Part shown: piece by piece, positions 53,664-61,117 of the stretch
Position numbering within the stretch: position 1 is the first letter of the stretch
Layout: each line of letters begins with the position of its first letter
NCBI GenBank assembly: GCA_020852175.1
Contig: JADZBH010000024.1
Span: 1-64,000, forward strand
DNA: 64,000 nt
Direction of reading: 5' to 3'
From: Bryobacterales bacterium
Lineage (GTDB): Bacteria; Acidobacteriota; Terriglobia; Bryobacterales; Bryobacteraceae
The notes under the pieces: model-generated
What the model was told of the DNA's origin: nothing
The model's input: the letters and a program-made list of their open reading frames with translations, nothing else
Database searches by the model: none
Made by a program: the position numbers and the translations under genes

Positions 53664-54259
53664 ATGCTGTCATCGGCGCCATTGTCCCGATGCTCAATTC
53701 GGACACGGCGGCGAACCTCACGCACTGGACGGAAACCGAGTTGTACGAGTTCGCCGACGAGAATCTGAAGCGCCTGGCGCGGACGGCGGCCGTGTATGTG
53801 GACCGCTCCACAACCGAAAATGCGCCAGCCGATAGCGCGCATCCTCTTGCGGCCACCGACATCGCCGTGATCGACGTGGGATGGGACGGCGTGGCTCTAT
53901 CGCCTTCGAACATGCGCGAGTTGGAAGCGCTCGACCAAAGCTGGGAAGCGGCCACCCCGGATACGCCATCGCACTTCGCGACCGACTTCCTGGGCTTCGG
54001 AACCGTGCGCCTGTACCCTCCGCCTGCGGCACCAGGAACGCTCGACCTCATCACCATCCAGACGCCGCCCGAAGTGTCGTCGGGGTCGCCCGACGTGCGC
54101 GCGCCGCTTCCGTTCGCCGTGTGGCTTCGCGCGCGGCTGCTGGTGGATGCGCGCGGGCGGGAAGGCGACGGTGCGATGCCAGAAGTCGCGCAGCGCCTGG
54201 GCGAGCTGGCTTCGATCATTGAGCGCGTCACGGTGGCCTACTACGGGGGGTCGCAGTAG
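53648..54259 (+). CDS. Phage structural protein with a probable ATC start
   Basis: 203 residues if translation begins at ATC 53648, which has AAGGGAGG 7 nt upstream and gives an N-terminus (M)AIEVDAVIGAIVPMLNSDT. The first ATG in frame (53690) has no ribosome site and would cut off a helix. The protein is mostly helical with LYPPPAAPGTLDLITIQTPP. It shares one base with the next gene. Probably a tail or neck protein by context. Confidence 0.6.
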   Translation: MAIEVDAVIGAIVPMLNSDTAANLTHWTETELYEFADENLKRLARTAAVYVDRSTTENAPADSAHPLAATDIAVIDVGWDGVALSPSNMRELEALDQSWEAATPDTPSHFATDFLGFGTVRLYPPPAAPGTLDLITIQTPPEVSSGSPDVRAPLPFAVWLRARLLVDARGREGDGAMPEVAQRLGELASIIERVTVAYYGGSQ

Positions 54260-56526
54260 TGGCCTACAAGCGGCAAGAGTACGAGATTCGCTTCGGCGGC
54301 GTGTCGCTGCTGGGTCCAGGCGACAAGATCGCCGGCGACGACGCGCTGCAGATCCAGAATTTCCGCGTGGACCGCTACGGCCATCTGCGGGGGCGGAAGG
54401 GTTCCTCCACCGCGTCCGGCCAGTGCGCGTTCGCCAGCGGTTCGGCGGCCGAGATTCACACGGCGCGCTTCCTCCTGGGGCGGCGTTATTGGGGCTACAC
54501 CATTGGCGGCGGCGGCCGTCTGGAGCGCAACACGACGTTCATCGCCAGCGGCTTTGCCGACGTGCAGCCCCTTGGCCTGGCTGCGATGCGCAATTGGGTC
54601 TGGATCATGAACCAGGCCGCGGGCAAGCAACTCCGCGACACTGGCGTCGGAACGACGCTCTACCTCTGGCAGCCAGCCGCGCCGACGACAACCGCCATCG
54701 GCATCGGCGCGTTCGGTTCCGGCTCGATCAAAGGCAAATACAAGTACTACGTCACCTACGGCACGGCCAATGCCCCCGGCGCTGAGGACTTTGAATCGAA
54801 CCCCTCTCCGGCAACCGCTGAAGTGGATGCGACGGCCGGCGTCGACTACATCGGCCTCACCAACCTCCCCGTGTCGGCGGACCCACAGGTAAACTGCCGG
54901 CACATCTACCGCATTGGAACGGGTGGCGGAAGCACGCTGAGCGCGGCCACGCGCGTGGCAACGATTTACAACAACGCACTCACGACGCATGACGACTACC
55001 AAACGGACGTGGAGGTGGCGGCGGGATCGGGCGAGACGATTGCGGCGGGCCCGCCGCTGGTGAAGCAGGGCGCGGCCGTGCTGATGGAAACCGACCACGA
55101 CCCGGCGCCGCTCGCCAATGGCGTCGTCGCCTACATGAACCGGCTGGTGGTGTTTCGCGATTCGGTCAACCCGCGCCGAATCTACTACACCCCGGCTTTC
55201 AAGCCCTGGTACTTCCGTGGCTCGAACAACGGCACGGTAGGGGATTGGTTCGACGTTGACGACGACGTGGTGACGGTCACGGTGAAGCCCCGGATGCTCT
55301 ACATCTACACCAAGAGCTCGATCTGGCGCATAGTCGGCGACATCTCCGAGAATCCGCCCGAGCTGCAGCGCAGCGACTACGGCATCGTCGGCCCGCGCGC
55401 GGTCGCTTCGATGGGCCACACCGACTTGTTTCTCTCGAAAGAGGGGCTGTGCGAGTTCAACGGGGACTTCGCCAAGCTCGTATCTCCGAAGCTCGACCCG
55501 GTCTTTCACGACGACGCCTTTTTCATCGCCCGCGGCGTGGCCATCCAGCACAACCCGATGGCCGACAGTTCGGCCAACCTTGCCACGGCCTCGCTTGCCG
55601 TCCGCTCCGGACGCGTCTGGATGAGCTTCGTCGATACCGCCAGCGTGCGGCAAACCTGGCAGTACGAAGTTGCAACCCAGCGCTGGGTTCGCGATTCGCG
55701 CCGCCTGTTCAATTTCCTCGACGAAGGCCAGGGCGGCGACCTGATTCTCTGCTTCCACCAGGCCAAGAGCGGAGCGGGCTACGTCGGCGCGCACTATGCC
55801 GAGGACGCGGCCACCGATGGCTCGGCCGTGGGCAGCAACTACGATGCCGCGTTCCATTCGGCGTACCTCGACCAGGGCTTTCCCGAAAGCGAGAAGGTCT
55901 ATGAGGACATCACCATCGACGCCGATACGGGCGGTCTGAACATGACCGTGAAGGTCTACACCAACAATGGCGAGCTGGCCGGCGACGAGTACAACATCGG
56001 CACGATCAACACCTCCACCCGCCAGCCGGTGACATTCCCGCTGAACACTACCACCGGGCCCGGAATCCGCGGGCGCAATCTCGCCGTGCGGCTGGAGTGC
56101 ACCAACACAGGGCAAACGATCCAGGTCTTTCGGATCTTCGGCCACTACTACGTGGAACCGCGCAAGGCCAAATCCTTCGACACCGGGGAAACCGACCTCA
56201 GAAGTCCGTGGGTCAAGGAGTTCGACCAGATCCTCCTCAAAATCAAGTCCACCGCCAACGTGGATTGGAAGCTCTATACGGAACTGCCCTCGGGCACGAT
56301 GGCCGTGGCGGCCAGTGGAACGATCACGACAACGACAACGGAAAAGCCCATCGTGCTGCCGATCACTGCTGGTGTCCACGGGCGTCTAATGCGCCTCACG
56401 CTGTACTGCGCCTCCGGAGTCTTCCAGCTCTACGACGACGTGCAAATCTTGGTCCGCCCAACGCCTGAGTACTTCAACGGAGCCAATGGCGAGAAGTTTG
56501 TCACGCTCCCGCAAAGCCTGAACTAG
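54259..56526 (+). CDS. Large tail/virion structural protein
   Basis: 755 residues, GTG start. Beta-rich with WD/propeller-like stretches (LWQPAAPTTTAIGIGAFG; VNPRRIYYTPAF; YIYTKSSIWRIVGDIS; MGHTDLFLSKEGLCEFNGD), as in propeller-containing tail tube or nozzle proteins of podoviruses. The C-terminal 200 residues form another beta sandwich. Probably the tail nozzle or knob, by content and place. Confidence 0.55.
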   Translation: MAYKRQEYEIRFGGVSLLGPGDKIAGDDALQIQNFRVDRYGHLRGRKGSSTASGQCAFASGSAAEIHTARFLLGRRYWGYTIGGGGRLERNTTFIASGFADVQPLGLAAMRNWVWIMNQAAGKQLRDTGVGTTLYLWQPAAPTTTAIGIGAFGSGSIKGKYKYYVTYGTANAPGAEDFESNPSPATAEVDATAGVDYIGLTNLPVSADPQVNCRHIYRIGTGGGSTLSAATRVATIYNNALTTHDDYQTDVEVAAGSGETIAAGPPLVKQGAAVLMETDHDPAPLANGVVAYMNRLVVFRDSVNPRRIYYTPAFKPWYFRGSNNGTVGDWFDVDDDVVTVTVKPRMLYIYTKSSIWRIVGDISENPPELQRSDYGIVGPRAVASMGHTDLFLSKEGLCEFNGDFAKLVSPKLDPVFHDDAFFIARGVAIQHNPMADSSANLATASLAVRSGRVWMSFVDTASVRQTWQYEVATQRWVRDSRRLFNFLDEGQGGDLILCFHQAKSGAGYVGAHYAEDAATDGSAVGSNYDAAFHSAYLDQGFPESEKVYEDITIDADTGGLNMTVKVYTNNGELAGDEYNIGTINTSTRQPVTFPLNTTTGPGIRGRNLAVRLECTNTGQTIQVFRIFGHYYVEPRKAKSFDTGETDLRSPWVKEFDQILLKIKSTANVDWKLYTELPSGTMAVAASGTITTTTTEKPIVLPITAGVHGRLMRLTLYCASGVFQLYDDVQILVRPTPEYFNGANGEKFVTLPQSLN

Positions 56527-56553
56527 CCCTCCTCAACGCCAGAAGGGGGCCCC

Positions 56554-56907
56554 ATGGCCTACGACCGCGTATCCGAGTTCGGATCGATCACGCTCGACTA
56601 CAGCGCTGCCGCCGCGCTGACAGTGAAGTTCTACGCCTGGCTGGAGGGCGGCGTCATCGGCGCGGCCACCAAGACGCTGACCTTTCCACTGTCCGCCACG
56701 CGGACACAGCGCACGCTTTCGTTTGAGGACGCCTCGCCGACGACGCCGGTGGAAGGAACGCATTTCCAGGTCGAGATCACTTGCACGGGAATTTTCCGGC
56801 TGTTCGGCGGGAAGGTGACTCATCGCCCGATTCCCGTTTATGTGAACGGCGCCGCCACGCCTTCCGAGAAGTGGCTGTCACCCGTGATGTCGATCGAGGG
56901 ACGGTGA
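56554..56907 (+). CDS. Small virion protein
   Basis: 117 residues, beta-rich, with GAAGGGGG upstream. The end GTHFQVEITCTGIFRLFGGKVTHRPI resembles part of the next protein (GLVRLFGGQVWAR), so the two may share a fold. Tail region gene. Confidence 0.55.
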   Translation: MAYDRVSEFGSITLDYSAAAALTVKFYAWLEGGVIGAATKTLTFPLSATRTQRTLSFEDASPTTPVEGTHFQVEITCTGIFRLFGGKVTHRPIPVYVNGAATPSEKWLSPVMSIEGR

Positions 56908-56911
56908 TCCC

Positions 56912-57547
56912 GTGCGTACCTGGCTGCTGAAGCGCGTGCAGCTCCATGTGCAGGCGGCGGCTACTTGCACCTTTACCCTGCGCACGAATCTACCGGGCGG
57001 CGAGGTCGTGGATCGCGTCGTACGGAACTTCGCTGCAACCACCGGGCGTGAGGTGGTCGATCTGTATCTACCGGGCGACACCCGGGCGCAGCTCGTTCAG
57101 TACAGCATCGTGAGCGCGGGCCTGGTTCGCCTGTTCGGCGGGCAAGTGTGGGCGCGCGCGCTCGATGGCGGGGATTGGGCCTGGCTGCCCCTGCCTGGGC
57201 TTCCTGGCCAGCTCGTCGAGTGGGCCGACATTGCGCTCCCGATGCCGGCCGCGCCGAAGGCGTGGGCCGATGTCGCGCTCCCGATTCCGGCAGCACCGAA
57301 GGACTGGACAGACCTGGGCTTACCGATTCCCCCACAGCCGAAGGACTTCACCGATCTGCCATTGAGCATTCCGCAACCCTCAAAGCTGTTTGTCGACCTA
57401 GCGCTGCCGATTCCAGAGCCGCCAAAGACGTGGGGCGACACAGCGCTTCCGATTCCGCCGCCACCGAAGGCTTGGGCAGACGCCAAGATTCCCATGCGCG
57501 AAACGCCGGACCTGGCGGCGTGGGTGGGGGTTCCCGTCGATGAGTAG
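56912..57547 (+). CDS. Phage protein with seven 14-residue repeats
   Basis: 211 residues, GTG start with GAGGGA. Residues 1-100 are a beta domain similar to the preceding protein. Residues 104-201 are seven repeats of the type W/F-x-D-x-x-L-P-I-P-x-x-P-K-x (WADIALPMPAAPKA, WTDLGLPIPPQPKD, FVDLALPIPEPPKT and so on). Pro-rich repeats of this kind make extended rods or binding strips. It overlaps the fibre gene by 8 bp. Confidence 0.7.
   Translation: MRTWLLKRVQLHVQAAATCTFTLRTNLPGGEVVDRVVRNFAATTGREVVDLYLPGDTRAQLVQYSIVSAGLVRLFGGQVWARALDGGDWAWLPLPGLPGQLVEWADIALPMPAAPKAWADVALPIPAAPKDWTDLGLPIPPQPKDFTDLPLSIPQPSKLFVDLALPIPEPPKTWGDTALPIPPPPKAWADAKIPMRETPDLAAWVGVPVDE
57221..57514 (+). repeat. 42-bp tandem repeat, seven units
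   Basis: Seven head-to-tail 42-bp units encode the 14-residue Pro-rich repeats. Units have diverged at the DNA level, so the array is not freshly expanded, yet the spacing is exact. Confidence 0.75.
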
Positions 57548-58910
57548 GCTCAACGCTCGGAATAGCGTTGCCGACGTTCCGTCCGAACTGCCCTTCGGGC
57601 CGGAACTCATTCGCATCATCAACGACCGTCTGAGGCGCATCGCGGAGGCAGGGGATAGCACGCGCTCGCAGGTATCGACGCTGATTGAATCGGTGAAAAC
57701 CGTTGCCGCAGCGAACCTTGTGAGCGGGCCCCACACGAACCGTCTGCTGCTCGCCGGCGAGGGCACAGGTGTTGCGTTCTACGAGACGGATCGGACCGTG
57801 CTCTACGTCGATGGTTTCTATGCGGGCGGCGTCCATGTGGAAGTGCTCGCCAACATTCCGACCGACGTGAGCACGAACGACGTGGGGTTTCTGTTTTGGG
57901 CGACCGACGTCGAGATCGTTTGGCGGTGGGATGGTGCCGTTTGGAAATATCTCAAAGGCACGCACCGGGACGTGTACGCGAACCTCCCGACGCTTACCGT
58001 GAACGATGCCGGATATCTGTACTACGCGACGGATCGGCTCATCACCTGGCGCTGGGACGGGGCATTCTGGATCTACGTCGATGGCACCCACTTCGACACG
58101 GCCGCCAGCATTCCAACCCTCACCGCAGACGACGCGGGCTACCTGTTCGTGGAGACGGATCGCGGGATTTCGTGGCGCTGGAACGGCGCGGCCTGGCTCT
58201 ATGTGAGCGGCATCCACCGCGATGCGCTCGCCAATTTGCCGGGAGGCTTCGGCGCGGCGGAAACCGGGTATCTGTTCTATGCCACTGACTATCACCACAC
58301 GCTGCTGTGGAACTCCGCATCGTGGCAGTGGGCGCCGGGGGAAACTCCCTCCGGTCAAATCTCCTTCTGGACAGAGAACCCTGGCACCGGCTGGCGCTTC
58401 TGCAACGGCGGCACCGCTACGCGGCTGAAATCGGACGGCACCACACAACTCGTTTCGATCCCCGATGTCAGTGCCGACTGCTTTGTGAAGGGCGGCATCG
58501 CCTACACCGGTTCGGCGGTCGCGGCCGTCGCGCCTGGACTTTCCGGTGCACTGGCCAATGAGTCGTCGCACACGCACACGACGAACGTGAGCGGCGTCAC
58601 GGTGAGCACGGACTCCGGCCACACGCACAGCATCGACCACGATCACGCCGTCGTGAACACTTCAGGCGGCGCCCTGGTGAATATTCAGGCGGGCGCAGGC
58701 GCCGTTGCCGCGACATGGGATCACACGCACACGGTTGACCTTCCCAACCACACTGCCAATTCCGGCTCGGGCGGCTCACACGCGCACACGCTGAGCGGCT
58801 CGCCGGCGAGCGGCGGGGGAAGCGCGCACACACACGGTCTGGGGACGCTGGCGGTAGACGCAACCGGCGCGCCGAAGCACATGGCTTTGCTTCCCTACTA
58901 CCGGCTCTAA
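57540..58910 (+). CDS. Tail fibre with 42-residue repeats and His-rich collar
   Basis: 456 residues. Helical N-terminus (1-60, virion attachment); then three exact-length 42-residue repeats (114-239) of the pattern DAGYLYYATDRLITWRWDGA, plus a half copy, as found in phage fibre and spike shafts; then a tail-collar-type C-terminus with many HxH pairs (SHTHTTN, GHTHSIDHDH, DHTHTVDLPNHT, SHAHTLSG, AHTHGLG). In T4-type needles such His pairs bind iron. The closing MALLPYYRL is the collar-domain end. It likely recognises the host surface. Confidence 0.75.
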   Translation: MSRLNARNSVADVPSELPFGPELIRIINDRLRRIAEAGDSTRSQVSTLIESVKTVAAANLVSGPHTNRLLLAGEGTGVAFYETDRTVLYVDGFYAGGVHVEVLANIPTDVSTNDVGFLFWATDVEIVWRWDGAVWKYLKGTHRDVYANLPTLTVNDAGYLYYATDRLITWRWDGAFWIYVDGTHFDTAASIPTLTADDAGYLFVETDRGISWRWNGAAWLYVSGIHRDALANLPGGFGAAETGYLFYATDYHHTLLWNSASWQWAPGETPSGQISFWTENPGTGWRFCNGGTATRLKSDGTTQLVSIPDVSADCFVKGGIAYTGSAVAAVAPGLSGALANESSHTHTTNVSGVTVSTDSGHTHSIDHDHAVVNTSGGALVNIQAGAGAVAATWDHTHTVDLPNHTANSGSGGSHAHTLSGSPASGGGSAHTHGLGTLAVDATGAPKHMALLPYYRL

Positions 58911-58928
58911 AGCCGATCAGGAGACGAG

Positions 58929-59480
58929 ATGACGAGCGCAGCCATCGAGAAAACCGAACTCATGCGAGTGGTGGAGCCCTTCCCCGTCCTGGAGATAGCC
59001 TCGCTCTGGCTCTGGATGCAGAGTTTCCGCGACCGCGTTTGCGACGACCTGGCGCCGAAGGAGTTCGCCGACTTCCTTGAGAACTACATCGCCCGGGTTC
59101 CAACGATGCGGACCTTTGGAGTGTTGCGCGCGCGGCCACAGGACCCCACCGACGAAGAAGTGGGCGGCTTTGTTTCCGTCGTCCAGCATTCGCCCTACTT
59201 GGCTGAGACGCACCTGGTGTTCTCGCGGCGCTTTTGGGGCCATGAGACTACCGTGCCGGCGTTGCGCCACATCTACGGCCGCGTGTTCGCCGAGACGCCC
59301 GATCTCATGACGATCACGGCGTCGGTGTTCGAGGACAACCATCAGTTGATCCATCTGGCGAAGGCGGTGGGGGCGGTCGAGGAAACCTCCGCAAAGCACC
59401 CGTTACGGAACCGTACGATGCGGGGCGGCAAGCCCATCGGGCTTCGCGTCATTTCGCTATTTCGAGAGGAGTTCGAGTAA
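58929..59480 (+). CDS. GNAT-like phage protein
   Basis: 183 residues, AGGAGA upstream. Pattern of a GNAT acyltransferase fold: a strand SLWLWMQSF, central VFSRRFWGHETTVPALRHIYGRVFAE and a final LITASVF-EDNHQLIHLAKAVGAVEE. The usual Q/RxxGxG acetyl-CoA loop is not clearly intact. GNAT-like proteins are common next to internal virion genes in podoviruses. Shares TAATG with the next gene. Confidence 0.55.
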   Translation: MTSAAIEKTELMRVVEPFPVLEIASLWLWMQSFRDRVCDDLAPKEFADFLENYIARVPTMRTFGVLRARPQDPTDEEVGGFVSVVQHSPYLAETHLVFSRRFWGHETTVPALRHIYGRVFAETPDLMTITASVFEDNHQLIHLAKAVGAVEETSAKHPLRNRTMRGGKPIGLRVISLFREEFE

Positions 59481-60088
59481 TGCCCTTCGCTGCTGCCGCG
59501 CCCATCATCGCGTCCGGAATCTCCGCAGTTGGCGGCGCACTTGCCAACCGGAAGAAGACGGCGACGACCAGCTCCACTCCGACACTCGATCCCGCCTACT
59601 CCGGTCTGCAATCCGACCTTCTGGCGAAGCTCCGCGCGCGCATCGCCGATCCCTCGGCGGGTACGGAACCTCTCAAGACGGCCGCGCTTACCCAGCTCAA
59701 CAAGAAGTATGCCGGCGCGAGCGATGCGCTAAATACGCGCCTGGCTGCGCGCGGGTTTGGACCCGGCGACGGCCGCGCGGGGCGTTCGCAAATGAACCTC
59801 GAGCTTGACCGCTTCGGCGAACAGGGCGCGCTCGAAACCGACTTCGCCAGGATGATCCTCGACCGCGACGATTCGACCATGGGCCTCGCCGAGCGGCTGC
59901 TCAGTTTTGGCAGAGGGACGAACACAACCAGCACGGGAACCGGCAACGCCGTCGCCGGCGGGATCGACTCCGGCGTTTCAACGCTTACGACCCTGCTTTC
60001 GCTCAACAAGATGCTCAAGGGCGGCGGGGGTACAAGCGGCTTCGGCGGCTATGACTGGAACTACGACACCAATTCCGCGATGGGGTGA
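59480..60088 (+). CDS. Internal virion-like phage protein
   Basis: 202 residues. Ala-rich hydrophobic N-terminus (FAAAAPIIASGISAVGGALAN), helical middle, Gly-rich end. Resembles the small internal proteins injected with DNA by podoviruses; name uncertain. Confidence 0.5.
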   Translation: MPFAAAAPIIASGISAVGGALANRKKTATTSSTPTLDPAYSGLQSDLLAKLRARIADPSAGTEPLKTAALTQLNKKYAGASDALNTRLAARGFGPGDGRAGRSQMNLELDRFGEQGALETDFARMILDRDDSTMGLAERLLSFGRGTNTTSTGTGNAVAGGIDSGVSTLTTLLSLNKMLKGGGGTSGFGGYDWNYDTNSAMG

Positions 60089-60091
60089 GCC

Positions 60092-61111
60092 ATGCAAGAT
60101 CTGATTCGAGTACAGCCCGTTGTGGACGGCCTGCTGAACGGCCTCGGCCTTGCCTCGCGCATTCGGAGCGCCGCGATGCAGCAAGCCGAGTTCGAGGAGC
60201 GGAAGCGCGCCCGCATGAACCAGGAGAAGCGGGAAGACGAGCGGCTCCAAATGGACCGCGACCGCATCGCGGACACACGAGCGGAGCGCACGCGCACCAA
60301 CAAACGCCAAGACGAGCAGGACCAGCGCCAGCGCACGAGCGACGATATCTCGCTGGCCACCAATCCCGCCCTGGTTCCCCTCGAACCAGGGCAGACCACC
60401 CGCACGCGCGATCTCTTCACCGGGGCGCTGCCGCAGGAAGCGCAGCTTTTTGCGCCCACATCCGTTGAGGCTCCGGTCGGCAACGTCATCCAACAGAACG
60501 GCCGGAGCTACGACATCAAAGGCCAGAGCGAGATCAAGAGCGACCGGATGAACGATCTGCGCACGGCGATGGGGCTGAAGCTCCAGGAGACGGCCGCGCT
60601 CGATGCGATCAGGAACCCCATGGTTGCCGTCGAGGGATACCCCGGCATGGTGCCACGCTCGGCCACCGGCTCGGCGATCAACGCCGTGACGCGCGGCGCG
60701 GATCGAGTGGCAGCCAACCAGCGCGCCGGCGCGCGCAACGCGGTCACGATGTCGGCCGCGCAGCTCCGCGCGTCCGGAGGCGACAAGGGCGGTGAGCAAA
60801 AGCGGAAAGACGATCTCGACGCGCTCGTAAAGGAAGAACGTGGGCTGCAGGAGCGCGTACTCTCGCTGCGCAAGGCCGTCCTGACGGGCACGCTCCCTAC
60901 CCGCGAAGGCACGGTGGTCGAACTCGACGATGAGGCGCGCGAAAGCTACAAGGCCGATCTCAAGCTGGCCGAGGACCAGCTCAAAGAGATCCGCGGACGG
61001 AAGGTCTCGCGCGGCTTTTCGAGCGAGGCTGACGTCGCGCCGCGCACGCCGGCAAAGAAGCAAGCGGCGGCGCCGCGAACGGCCACTGGCGGAAGGAACC
61101 CGTACCGGTAA
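60092..61111 (+). CDS. Coiled-coil internal virion-like protein
   Basis: 339 residues. Charged coiled coil at 28-85 (EFEERKRARMNQEKREDERLQMDRDRIAD), then an Ala/Gln region and a second helical stretch (KDDLDALVKEERGLQERVLSLRKAV). Between the GNAT-like gene and the polyvalent giant, consistent with an ejection or internal protein. Function not shown by any motif. Confidence 0.5.
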   Translation: MQDLIRVQPVVDGLLNGLGLASRIRSAAMQQAEFEERKRARMNQEKREDERLQMDRDRIADTRAERTRTNKRQDEQDQRQRTSDDISLATNPALVPLEPGQTTRTRDLFTGALPQEAQLFAPTSVEAPVGNVIQQNGRSYDIKGQSEIKSDRMNDLRTAMGLKLQETAALDAIRNPMVAVEGYPGMVPRSATGSAINAVTRGADRVAANQRAGARNAVTMSAAQLRASGGDKGGEQKRKDDLDALVKEERGLQERVLSLRKAVLTGTLPTREGTVVELDDEARESYKADLKLAEDQLKEIRGRKVSRGFSSEADVAPRTPAKKQAAAPRTATGGRNPYR

Positions 61112-61117
61112 TCTTCC

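Noticed and set aside
54241-56379. A 712-codon leftward frame in the tail region
   Set aside because: Antisense shadow; ends at the boundary of the rightward gene.
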